Shown here piece after piece: positions 46,115 to 52,957 of a stretch of DNA of 52,957 nt. The stretch lies in the NCBI RefSeq assembly GCF_946902915.1, contig NZ_CAMPPY010000010.1, positions 1-52,957 on the forward strand, written 5' to 3'. The translations under genes and the position numbers were made by a program. The notes under the pieces are model-generated. The model saw only the letters and a list, made by a program, of their open reading frames with translations, was not told the DNA's origin and did not search any database. Positions within the stretch are counted from its first letter, which is position 1; every line of letters starts with the position of its first letter. This DNA is from Streptococcus sp. Marseille-Q5986 (lineage in GTDB: Bacteria; Bacillota; Bacilli; Lactobacillales; Streptococcaceae).

Positions 46115-46936
46115 CTATCCTTTATCTGATTGTTTTAAAACAACTTGATATACTTTCTTAGTCCACTCTTCTAAGTCTTCTCCAGCATAGTCAAGATAAT
46201 GCACCCTATCTTGTATTTTAGTTGGAATAATATTTTCAAATTGGCTCTTATTATGAGTTGGAATAATACAAATATACAACTCACTAAATAAATTCAACAT
46301 GTCCTTAATTTTTGCAACATGGTAGCCATCAAAAATATAACCAGTAACTTTAATCAAATCTGTATAGATAAAATGAAAACTCACTCCAGGAATAAACTTG
46401 TCTTGTAATTCTTTCTCTGAAGGAGCTCGACCTAATAAACGCTCCATCGCTAATCGATAACCAGAACTTGTATTTGACCACCCTAACATGACATAGTCAA
46501 AATAATCTATCGGATCCGATGCAGCATTTCTAATATCCAAAACCAACTCCTCAGCATCTCGCCCAAAGGCTTTCACAGCAGATAAGAGCAGACCTGTTTT
46601 AAAGATAGAAATCGCTGCATCTATAGTCGTAGTATGACTACAGTAGTCTGAAGTCACTAACCTCTTATGTAGATCATAAGTTGAGGCTACTCTTTTATCT
46701 GTAGGGGTAAATGGTGGCAGAAAGGGATGCTGACAGATGTAATCTAAAATTTCTTTTTTTAAACAAGAATCAGCACACTCAATACTTGTTTGACGTTTAT
46801 GAAGTTTTTCGTAAGCTATAAATTTAGCAATTTTTTCTAATTCCCACTCTTGAATATTTGGATAATCAATTAGTGCTAAGTAGTATATCCCATCCCATTG
46901 TAAACTATATTCTCCATTATAAATTTTTAAAATCAT
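46115..46936 (-). CDS. Conserved Firmicutes protein of unknown function, possible ADP-ribosyltransferase-like fold
   Basis: A 273-residue soluble protein. I do not recognise a named domain with certainty. It has a highly conserved-looking core: TYDLHKRLVTSDYCSHTTTIDAAISIF-KTGLLLSAVKAFG, then RNAASDPIDYFDYVMLGW and GVSFHFIYTDLIKV. The pattern of a His-Thr-Thr turn, a helix and a GLLLSA segment recalls the NAD-binding start of DarT/ART-type enzymes, but no catalytic Glu can be placed confidently. Similar proteins in clostridia carry the doubtful label phosphate ABC transporter ATPase; no Walker motif is present here. It is co-transcribed with nnrD, an NAD-repair enzyme, which fits an NAD-linked job. 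GAGGTGA precedes ATG. Confidence 0.7.
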   Translation of the reverse strand: MILKIYNGEYSLQWDGIYYLALIDYPNIQEWELEKIAKFIAYEKLHKRQTSIECADSCLKKEILDYICQHPFLPPFTPTDKRVASTYDLHKRLVTSDYCSHTTTIDAAISIFKTGLLLSAVKAFGRDAEELVLDIRNAASDPIDYFDYVMLGWSNTSSGYRLAMERLLGRAPSEKELQDKFIPGVSFHFIYTDLIKVTGYIFDGYHVAKIKDMLNLFSELYICIIPTHNKSQFENIIPTKIQDRVHYLDYAGEDLEEWTKKVYQVVLKQSDKG

Positions 46937-46952
46937 CTAATCACCTCACTCT

Positions 46953-46958
46953 ATTATA
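46953..46958 (-). promoter_or_regulatory. -10 box before the unassigned gene/nnrD pair
   Basis: On the minus strand TATAAT (46953-46958) lies 16 bases before ATG 46936, immediately after the folD-side terminator. No good -35 is visible. Confidence 0.55.
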
Positions 46959-46963
46959 CAACA

Positions 46964-46987
46964 AAAAGGAGGCTCAGACCTCCTTTT
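46964..46987 (-). terminator. Terminator of folD
   Basis: On the minus strand AAAAGGAGG-TCTGAG-CCTCCTTTTTG. It abuts the next -10 box. Confidence 0.85.
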
Positions 46988-47073
46988 GTAATCTTATATC
47001 TAAAATTTAATACTCATTTCTGCCATTTTAGATATAGCTATAGAAAATATACTATCTTCCGCGAATGTTTCTT

Positions 47074-47931
47074 TTATTTGCTATCCAATGTCCGAAGTGC
47101 TGCTTGATAAGTTTGCTCCATTAGCATAGTAATGGTCATAGGACCAACGCCTCCAGGAACTGGTGTGATGTGGCTAGCAAGTGGGGCAACTGCCTCATAG
47201 TCAACATCTCCACAGAGCTTGCCATTTTCATCGCGGTTCATACCGACATCAATGACAACCGCACCTGGTTTGACAAAGTCAGCAGTCACAAACTTAGCAC
47301 GACCGATTGCGACTACAAGAATATCTGCTTTCGCAGCCACCTTAGCAAGATTATGGGTGCGTGAGTGAGTCAAGGTCACTGTTGCATTCTTAGCTAATAA
47401 CAACTGGGCCATGGGTTTACCGACAATATTTGAACGGCCGATTACGACCGCATTTTTACCTTCCAAGTCAATCCCATATTCATGAAACATTTCCATAATT
47501 CCTGCAGGTGTTGATGGAATCATAACTGGATGTCCAGACCAAAGACGTCCCATGTTTAAGGGATGGAAACCATCCACATCCTTTTCTGGGTCAATGGCTA
47601 ATAAAACCGCCTCTTCATCGATATGTTTTGGTAATGGCAACTGGACCAAAATCCCATGCCAAGCTGGATCTTGATTGTATTTAGCAATCAAATCTAACAG
47701 CACCTCTTGAGTAATAGTCTCTGGAACTCGCACTACTTCGCTACGAAAACCAGCCGCAATGGCAGAACGTTCCTTGTTGCGAACGTAAACTTGGCTTGCT
47801 GGATTGTCCCCCACCAAAATCACTACCAATCCTGGAACTAGACCAGTTTCTTCTTTTAGTTTGGCCGTCTTTTCAGCCAACTGTCCTTGTAACTTAGCTG
47901 CAAGAGCCTTCCCATCGATAATCTGTGCCAT
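47074..47931 (-). CDS. folD: Methylenetetrahydrofolate dehydrogenase/cyclohydrolase
   Basis: FolD interconverts 5,10-methylene- and 10-formyl-tetrahydrofolate for purine and initiator formyl-Met supply. The 285 residues show [13 protein letters not shown] (with catalytic Lys), [11 protein letters not shown], the NADP motif [17 protein letters not shown] (about 163) and [16 protein letters not shown] choose ATG 47931 ([12 protein letters not shown]), the usual family start, over an ATG seven codons upstream. A TGT-TATAAT extended -10 is at 47962-47967. Confidence 0.97.
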   Translation of the reverse strand: MAQIIDGKALAAKLQGQLAEKTAKLKEETGLVPGLVVILVGDNPASQVYVRNKERSAIAAGFRSEVVRVPETITQEVLLDLIAKYNQDPAWHGILVQLPLPKHIDEEAVLLAIDPEKDVDGFHPLNMGRLWSGHPVMIPSTPAGIMEMFHEYGIDLEGKNAVVIGRSNIVGKPMAQLLLAKNATVTLTHSRTHNLAKVAAKADILVVAIGRAKFVTADFVKPGAVVIDVGMNRDENGKLCGDVDYEAVAPLASHITPVPGGVGPMTITMLMEQTYQAALRTLDSK

Positions 47932-48029
47932 ATCTCTTCTCTTTTCTATCAAATATCCTCTATTATAACAAAAAATACCTTGTCATTCTAGCATTTCTTG
48001 CCTAATGGACCTTATAGTCAAAAACTATA

Positions 48030-48053
48030 AGAAAAAGCCCTTATCGAGCTTTT
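48030..48053 (-). terminator. Terminator after the TfoX-like gene
   Basis: On the minus strand AAAAGC-TCGATAAG-GGCTTTTTC, 27 bases past the stop. Confidence 0.75.
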
Positions 48054-48079
48054 ATGCCTATTTATACTAGGTAAACTTG

Positions 48080-48400
48080 TCAGGCTTTCTTTTTGACTTT
48101 TAGAGCCGGTAAGACTTCATACATATCCTTAATTAATCTCGTTAGAAATGACTTATCTTCAATGTCTTCTATCAAAATCATCTCCTTAGCTCCTTCATAA
48201 GGACGTTCAAGCCTAGTCTGTCCCAGTTGATCCATGACTACCTTCACAGGCTTCAGTAACAGACGATTATCATAGATTCCCCCAATAATCTTCCCACGAT
48301 AATAAAGGATATACTCTCCCATCATAGGACGATAACTTATCTCCTCTAACTCCGATAGCTGATCGAGAATAAAGGTTAAATATTCTTTACTGGAAGCCAT
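48080..48400 (-). CDS. TfoX/Sxy N-terminal domain protein
   Basis: A 106-residue protein with the TfoX N-domain: ISYRPMMGEYILYYRGKIIGGIYDNRLLLKPV. In gamma-proteobacteria TfoX/Sxy activates competence with CRP, but stand-alone N-domains in Firmicutes have no shown link to competence, which here is governed by ComE/ComX. Basic C-terminus KVKKKA. 33 bases downstream of the ABC transporter ATPase gene and probably in the same message. Confidence 0.85.
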   Translation of the reverse strand: MASSKEYLTFILDQLSELEEISYRPMMGEYILYYRGKIIGGIYDNRLLLKPVKVVMDQLGQTRLERPYEGAKEMILIEDIEDKSFLTRLIKDMYEVLPALKVKKKA

Positions 48401-48433
48401 GATGCCTACTACATTTCTTCTAAAAATGAGGTC

Positions 48434-49168
48434 TTACAAAACCTTACTCAAAAATTCATTGGTCCGTTGTTCTTTTGTTTGATCGAAAATCTCCTCTGGT
48501 GTTCCATCTTCGACAACAACCCCATCTGCCATAAAGATAACACGGTCTGCTACCTCACGCGCAAAGCCCATTTCATGCGTCACAATCACCATGGTCATCC
48601 CTGACTTGGCGAGGTCTTGCATAACAGCTAGAACTTCTCCAACCATCTCAGGGTCTAGGGCTGAAGTCGGCTCATCAAAGAGTAAAACATCTGGTTCCAT
48701 AGCAAGTCCACGTGCAATGGCAATCCGTTGTTGCTGACCACCTGACAAACTCTGGGGATAAGCCGTTGCCTTATCTGGCAAGCCAACTTTTTCTAATAGT
48801 TCCTGTGCTCTTTTCTCCGCAACTTCCTTGCTTTCACCTTTGGTTTTGATAGGGGATAAGGTGATATTTTCCATCACTGTCATATTGGGAAAGAGGTTGA
48901 ATTGTTGGAATACCATGCCCATCTTTTCACGCATAGCAAAAAGGTCATTTTTCTTATCTGTGATATCAACTCCTTCAAAGATAACCTTACCTTTACTTGC
49001 TTCTTCAAGGAGATTCATCGAACGAAGGAGAGTTGACTTCCCGCTCCCTGACGGACCGATAATGACCACAACTTCTCCTCGTTTAATCTCAAGGTTGATT
49101 CCTTTTAAGACTTCATTTTTCCCAAAAGACTTATGTAGTTCTTCAATTTTAATCAAGGTTTCTGTCAT
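48434..49168 (-). CDS. Polar amino-acid ABC transporter ATP-binding protein
   Basis: A 244-residue GlnQ-like ATPase. Walker A is GPSGSGKS (about 38), Q-loop [10 protein letters not shown], signature [15 protein letters not shown] (about 139), Walker [12 protein letters not shown] and switch His in IVTHEMGFA. It shares one base with the permease gene. A paralogue of the transporter at 12826-14369; again no binding protein is adjacent. Confidence 0.93.
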   Translation of the reverse strand: MTETLIKIEELHKSFGKNEVLKGINLEIKRGEVVVIIGPSGSGKSTLLRSMNLLEEASKGKVIFEGVDITDKKNDLFAMREKMGMVFQQFNLFPNMTVMENITLSPIKTKGESKEVAEKRAQELLEKVGLPDKATAYPQSLSGGQQQRIAIARGLAMEPDVLLFDEPTSALDPEMVGEVLAVMQDLAKSGMTMVIVTHEMGFAREVADRVIFMADGVVVEDGTPEEIFDQTKEQRTNEFLSKVL

Positions 49169-49857
49169 TATTTTTTGTCTCCTTGTCCAATATGTTTTTC
49201 AAATGCTTTCAACGCCACTGTCAAAACAGAGGTCATAATCAAATAGTAAAAGGCTGCAAATAAAAGGGGAGTCAACGGTAAATAAGTTGTTGTTGCCACT
49301 GTCGTTGCACCATTCCACAACTCCATCACCCCAATCGCAGACAAGAGGGAACTATCCTTGATAATGGTGATAAATTCATTTCCCAGAGCTGGAAGAATAT
49401 TTTTGATAGCTTGTGGCAAAATGACATAACGCATGGCATTTTTCGGACGAATACCCAAGGAATAAGCTGCCTCCAACTGCCCTTTAGGAACCGCATTGAT
49501 CCCAGCACGAACAGTTTCTGAAACGTAAGCTCCACTATTCATAGAAATAATCAGAATACCAGGAATCAAACGAGAAAGATCAACTCCTAAAATTCCCACT
49601 TGAATAGTCGGAGCATTGATATGCATAAGAGCAAAGGCAATCATAATCTGAACCATCATCGGAGTTCCACGGAAAATCCAAACATACATATTTGCAAACC
49701 AAACGAGCGGTTTAAAGCGTGAACGTTGGGCAAAGGCCAGTAACACACCTATAATGGTTCCTAAGCAGACAACAAGGATGGAAATCAATACGGTAATCAG
49801 AGCACCATAGTTAAAATATGGTAAATACTTTGGTAAAAATGAAAAATTCATATTCAA
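49168..49857 (-). CDS. Polar amino-acid ABC transporter permease
   Basis: A 229-residue HisM-type permease with about five helices and the EAA loop [25 protein letters not shown] near 130. Substrate unknown. Starts [18 protein letters not shown] six bases later is an alternative. First gene of the three-gene run with the ATPase and TfoX-like gene. Confidence 0.93.
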   Translation of the reverse strand: MNMNFSFLPKYLPYFNYGALITVLISILVVCLGTIIGVLLAFAQRSRFKPLVWFANMYVWIFRGTPMMVQIMIAFALMHINAPTIQVGILGVDLSRLIPGILIISMNSGAYVSETVRAGINAVPKGQLEAAYSLGIRPKNAMRYVILPQAIKNILPALGNEFITIIKDSSLLSAIGVMELWNGATTVATTTYLPLTPLLFAAFYYLIMTSVLTVALKAFEKHIGQGDKK

Positions 49858-50041
49858 TCAACTTTCTATGTATTAGATTGTATTATTATAACATGAATTG
49901 AATTAAAATGCAATTCTTTTCTCTAATTTTAACAATTAACTTGTTAGAACAGAGAAATAGAGAGAAATCACAGTTTTTTTCTAGTCAACCACCTCTTGTT
50001 TATGGTAAAATAGAAACGATAAGAAATGGAGGAGAATCAAA

Positions 50042-50272
50042 ATGGAATCACATTTGGTTAGAATCATTAACCGCCTAGAAGCAATGACAAAAGATGGTGG
50101 AAATCTAAAACGTAATTTTGAGCGTGAAGGTGTTGTTGTCGCAGAAGTTGCATACAGCCATGACGAAGAAAACGGATCACTCTTCACCCTTCGCGATGTA
50201 GAGGCTCGTGAAACTTATACCTTTGATAGCATTGATTTGATTGCAATGGAAATCTACGAACTCCTTTACTAA
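50042..50272 (+). CDS. DUF1797 small protein
   Basis: A 76-residue conserved protein of the DUF1797 family, found alone in lactic acid bacteria and staphylococci. It is mainly beta-strand with the phrases HLVRIINRLEAMT, REGVVVAEVAYS and FDSIDLIAMEIYELLY. Structures of homologues exist but no function is assigned. ATGGAGGAGAATCAAA precedes ATG, and TGG-TAAAAT at about 50002 is a likely -10. Confidence 0.9.
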   Translation: MESHLVRIINRLEAMTKDGGNLKRNFEREGVVVAEVAYSHDEENGSLFTLRDVEARETYTFDSIDLIAMEIYELLY

Positions 50273-50304
50273 TATGAAAATAACGGGTAGTAAGGCCCGA
50301 TGAA

Positions 50305-50345
50305 TGAGAATCCTTTTTGTCACCGCAAATGGGATTTTTTCTTAC
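50305..50345 (+). terminator. Probable terminator after DUF1797
   Basis: AATCCTTTTTG and CAAATGGGATT pair imperfectly across a short loop and are followed by TTTTTT. Confidence 0.55.
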
Positions 50346-50409
50346 CTTCAATGTCGCTTAATTCTCCATAAATCCCTCTTTTAAAACGAACACTTCCCAA
50401 TCTTTTTAC

Positions 50410-50437
50410 TTGCTTTACACCTTAATCATGCTATAAT
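50410..50437 (+). promoter_or_regulatory. clpE promoter
   Basis: TTGCTT (50410-50415), 16 bases, extended -10 TGC-TATAAT (50432-50437). Confidence 0.8.
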
Positions 50438-50450
50438 GAGAGTATAAAAC

Positions 50451-50467
50451 TTTGACTATTTTTGACC
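50451..50467. promoter_or_regulatory. CtsR operator of clpE
   Basis: TTTGACTATTTTTGACC reads in reverse as GGTCAAAAATAGTCAAA, a full match to the CtsR consensus GGTCAAANANAGTCAAA. It lies just after the expected transcription start, where CtsR binding would block clpE until heat or protein stress. Confidence 0.95.
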
Positions 50468-50509
50468 TTTTTTCTTAGGACAAGAATAAGAATGAAATGA
50501 GGTAGATGT

Positions 50510-52777
50510 ATGCTCTGTCAAAACTGTAAAATAAACGACTCAACAATTCATCTGTATACCAATATCAATGGACAGCAAAAGCAAATTGATCTCTGTCAAA
50601 ATTGCTATAAAATTATCAAAACAGATCCAAACAATACCCTCTTTAAAGGAATGACTGACTTAAATAATCATGAATTTGATCCTTTTGGTGATTTTTTCAA
50701 TGACCTAAACAATTTCAGACCTTCTAGCAATACTCCTCCTATTCCCCCAACCCAATCAGGTGAAGGTTACGGTGGAAACGGCGGTTATGGCTCCCAAAAT
50801 CGTGGACCTGCCCAAACTCCGCCTCCAAGCCAAGAAAAAGGCCTGTTAGAAGAATTTGGTATCAACGTAACTGAGATTGCCCGTCGTGGAGATATCGACC
50901 CCGTTATTGGACGCGATGATGAGATTATCCGTGTCATCGAGATTCTCAATCGTAGAACCAAGAATAATCCTGTTCTTATCGGTGAACCTGGTGTCGGAAA
51001 AACTGCTGTTGTCGAAGGCCTAGCTCAGAAAATCGTCGATGGCGATGTTCCACATAAACTCCAAGGAAAACAAGTTATCCGTCTGGATGTGGTTAGCTTG
51101 GTTCAAGGAACAGGTATCCGAGGACAATTTGAAGAACGCATGCAAAAACTCATGGAAGAAATTCGCAAACGTGAGGATATCATCCTCTTTATCGATGAAA
51201 TCCATGAAATTGTTGGTGCTGGTTCTGCAGGCGATGGCAATATGGATGCAGGAAATATCCTCAAGCCAGCCCTTGCTCGTGGGGAACTGCAACTGGTCGG
51301 CGCTACTACTCTCAATGAATACCGTATCATTGAAAAAGATGCAGCCCTAGAGCGCCGTATGCAGCCTGTTAAGGTCGATGAACCAACTGTCGTGGAAACC
51401 ATCACCATCCTCAAAGGTATTCAAAAAAAATACGAAGACTACCACCACGTTCAGTATACCGATGCTGCAATTGAAGCAGCTGCAACTCTTTCCAATCGTT
51501 ACATCCAAGATCGTTTCTTACCTGATAAGGCCATTGACCTCCTAGATGAAGCTGGTTCTAAGATGAACTTGACCTTGAATTTTGTGGATCCTAAAGTAAT
51601 TGATCAACGCTTGATTGAGGCTGAAAATCTTAAATCTCAAGCTACACGAGAGGAAGATTTTGAGAAGGCGGCTTATTTCCGCGACCAGATTGCCAAGTAT
51701 AAGGAAATGCAAAAGAAAAAGGTCACAGACCAGGATACTCCTATCATCAGCGAGAAAACCATTGAGCACATTATCGAGCAGAAAACCAATATCCCTGTTG
51801 GCGATTTGAAAGAGAAAGAACAATCTCAACTCATCCATCTAGCCGAAGATCTCAAGTCTCATGTTATTGGCCAAGATGATGCAGTCGATAAGATTGCCAA
51901 GGCTATTCGCCGTAATCGGGTTGGACTTGGGACCCCTAACCGCCCAATCGGAAGCTTCCTCTTTGTCGGTCCAACTGGTGTCGGTAAGACAGAACTTTCC
52001 AAACAATTAGCTATCGAACTCTTTGGTTCTGCTGACAGTATGATTCGCTTTGATATGAGCGAATACATGGAAAAACACAGCGTGGCTAAGTTGGTCGGTG
52101 CCCCTCCAGGTTATGTTGGTTACGATGAGGCTGGACAATTAACTGAAAAAGTTCGCCGTAATCCATATTCTCTCATCCTTCTCGATGAAGTGGAAAAAGC
52201 TCACCCTGATGTTATGCACATGTTCCTACAAGTCTTAGACGATGGTCGTTTGACAGATGGGCAAGGACGTACCGTTAGCTTCAAGGATGCCATCATCATC
52301 ATGACTTCAAATGCAGGTACAGGTAAGGCAGAAGCCAGCGTTGGATTTGGTGCTGCTAGAGAAGGACGTACCAATTCTGTTCTCGGTGAACTCGGCAACT
52401 TCTTTAGTCCAGAGTTTATGAACCGTTTTGATGGTATTATCGAATTTAAGGCTCTCAGCAAAAATAATCTCCTTCAGATTGTCGAGCTCATGCTAGCAGA
52501 TGTTAACAAACGCCTTTCAAGTAACAACATTCATTTAGATGTAACGGACAAGGTCAAGGAAAAATTGGTTGACCTAGGCTATGATCCAAAAATGGGAGCT
52601 CGCCCACTTCGCCGCACTATTCAAGACTATATTGAGGATGCCATCACAGACTACTACCTTGAAAATCCAAGCGAAAAAGACCTCAAGGCAGTTATGACCA
52701 GCAAGGGCAAGATTCAAATCAAATCTGCCAAAAAAGCTGGAAAAATCAAAGAGAATACTTCTGAAAGAGAAGATTAG
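50510..52777 (+). CDS. clpE: ATP-dependent Clp protease ATPase subunit ClpE
   Basis: ClpE unfolds proteins and delivers them to ClpP. The 755 residues start with a zinc finger (CQNC at 3-6 and CQNC at 29-32), the hallmark that separates ClpE from ClpC, followed by a Gly/Pro/Asn linker, AAA-1 (Walker A GEPGVGKT about 161, Walker [10 protein letters not shown]), a short UVR-like coiled coil ([18 protein letters not shown]) and AAA-2 (GPTGVGKT about 488, [12 protein letters not shown]), then a ClpB D2-small domain. Intact, with AUGAGGU-type ribosome site. CtsR-controlled. Confidence 0.97.
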   Translation: MLCQNCKINDSTIHLYTNINGQQKQIDLCQNCYKIIKTDPNNTLFKGMTDLNNHEFDPFGDFFNDLNNFRPSSNTPPIPPTQSGEGYGGNGGYGSQNRGPAQTPPPSQEKGLLEEFGINVTEIARRGDIDPVIGRDDEIIRVIEILNRRTKNNPVLIGEPGVGKTAVVEGLAQKIVDGDVPHKLQGKQVIRLDVVSLVQGTGIRGQFEERMQKLMEEIRKREDIILFIDEIHEIVGAGSAGDGNMDAGNILKPALARGELQLVGATTLNEYRIIEKDAALERRMQPVKVDEPTVVETITILKGIQKKYEDYHHVQYTDAAIEAAATLSNRYIQDRFLPDKAIDLLDEAGSKMNLTLNFVDPKVIDQRLIEAENLKSQATREEDFEKAAYFRDQIAKYKEMQKKKVTDQDTPIISEKTIEHIIEQKTNIPVGDLKEKEQSQLIHLAEDLKSHVIGQDDAVDKIAKAIRRNRVGLGTPNRPIGSFLFVGPTGVGKTELSKQLAIELFGSADSMIRFDMSEYMEKHSVAKLVGAPPGYVGYDEAGQLTEKVRRNPYSLILLDEVEKAHPDVMHMFLQVLDDGRLTDGQGRTVSFKDAIIIMTSNAGTGKAEASVGFGAAREGRTNSVLGELGNFFSPEFMNRFDGIIEFKALSKNNLLQIVELMLADVNKRLSSNNIHLDVTDKVKEKLVDLGYDPKMGARPLRRTIQDYIEDAITDYYLENPSEKDLKAVMTSKGKIQIKSAKKAGKIKENTSERED

Positions 52778-52819
52778 AACTCATAAAAAAACCTAAGACA
52801 AAATAGTTCTCAACCACAA

Positions 52820-52858
52820 AAAAGCTAGAAATTCCCAATTGCAGAACTCTAGCTTTTT
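52820..52858 (+). terminator. Terminator of clpE
   Basis: AAAAAGCTAG pairs with CTAGCTTTTT across a loop of about 17 bases, 43 bases after the stop; symmetrical, so it may also stop the minus-strand transposase fragment. Confidence 0.85.
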
Positions 52859-52862
52859 CATT

Positions 52863-52957
52863 TTAAGTCGTTCTCTTATTGTATTTTAGGAGCTTATTTG
52901 CCATAAGTACCAATCCCATGTCAATTCTCACTTGACGCATCCCTCTCAGATTACCTC
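52863..52957 (-). pseudogene. C-terminal fragment of a transposase (runs off the window)
   Basis: The minus strand from the window edge reads GNLRGMRQVRIDMGLVLMAN followed by KLLKYNKRTT and TAA at 52863-52865. This looks like the last 30 residues of an IS1182/IS5-like transposase. Only the C-terminus is visible, so it may be a complete IS continuing to the right or a remnant. Confidence 0.6.

Noticed and set aside
48080..48400. TfoX-based competence regulator
   Set aside because: Only the N-terminal domain is present and streptococcal competence uses ComE/ComX; the name alone does not support the role.

Overview
The window is a chromosomal stretch from a Mitis-group Streptococcus (S. mitis / S. 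oralis / S. pseudopneumoniae / S. pneumoniae cluster). The evidence is the AT-rich low-GC composition, a tmRNA whose tag reads AKNNTSYALAA, YSIRK and LPXTG surface-protein signals, and close matches in content to pneumococcal blocks such as fruRBA, pdxST-nox, glyQS-pgdA, gyrB-ezrA-rodA and folD-clpE. Species cannot be fixed by eye.

Layout. 1-2600: a 7-bp tandem repeat tract (16.9 copies, cut by the window edge) followed by a one-polypeptide restriction-modification enzyme with an N-terminal PD-(D/E)xK-type nuclease and an N6-adenine methylase. 2672-6420: fructose PTS operon fruR-fruB-fruA on the minus strand, with a cre site and 10-bp-phased repeats at its promoter. 6437-7101: tRNA-Ser(GGA) and, on the minus strand, ssrA. 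7162-9970: GDSL hydrolase, HAD phosphatase and CapA-like protein. 10125-17113: def, rlmB-like methyltransferase, trxB, an amino-acid ABC transporter, a GNAT-ogt-ArsC-like cluster, and DUF1836-hemolysin III.

17114-23691 is an accessory island: IS1182-like remnant, a 1029-aa YSIRK/LPXTG protein with six near-identical 75-aa repeats, a 5'-truncated CnaB/LPNTG protein, decayed phage-like fragments, a DUF4231 (SLATT-like) membrane protein and an IS3-family orfA remnant. 23692-34415 returns to core genes: pdxT-pdxS, nox (with a cre over its -35), a broken FMN-reductase gene, DUF896, glyS, glyQ with a glycine T-box and a duplicated start region, an aldo/keto reductase and pgdA. 34484-36313 is a group II intron, apparently class C, inserted just past the ezrA terminator; its reverse transcriptase has an in-frame stop. 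36350-52777 carries ezrA, gyrB, HAD, DJ-1-like, rodA, dinG, nnrD plus an unassigned NAD-associated candidate, folD, TfoX-like, a second amino-acid ABC transporter, DUF1797 and clpE under a CtsR box. A transposase C-terminal fragment lies at the right edge.

How the parts connect. Carbon control (CcpA) is predicted at both fructose uptake and NADH oxidase. Translation and quality-control functions recur (def, tmRNA, glyQS, rlmB, ClpE). Cell-envelope functions cluster around rodA, ezrA and pgdA. Three minus/plus-strand genes (rlmB-like, dinG, pgdA) have a good -10 box only 5-6 bases before the ATG, suggesting leaderless mRNAs. The most unusual items are the heptanucleotide tract entering an open frame that overlaps the restriction-modification gene, and the structured insert between two copies of the glyQ start region.
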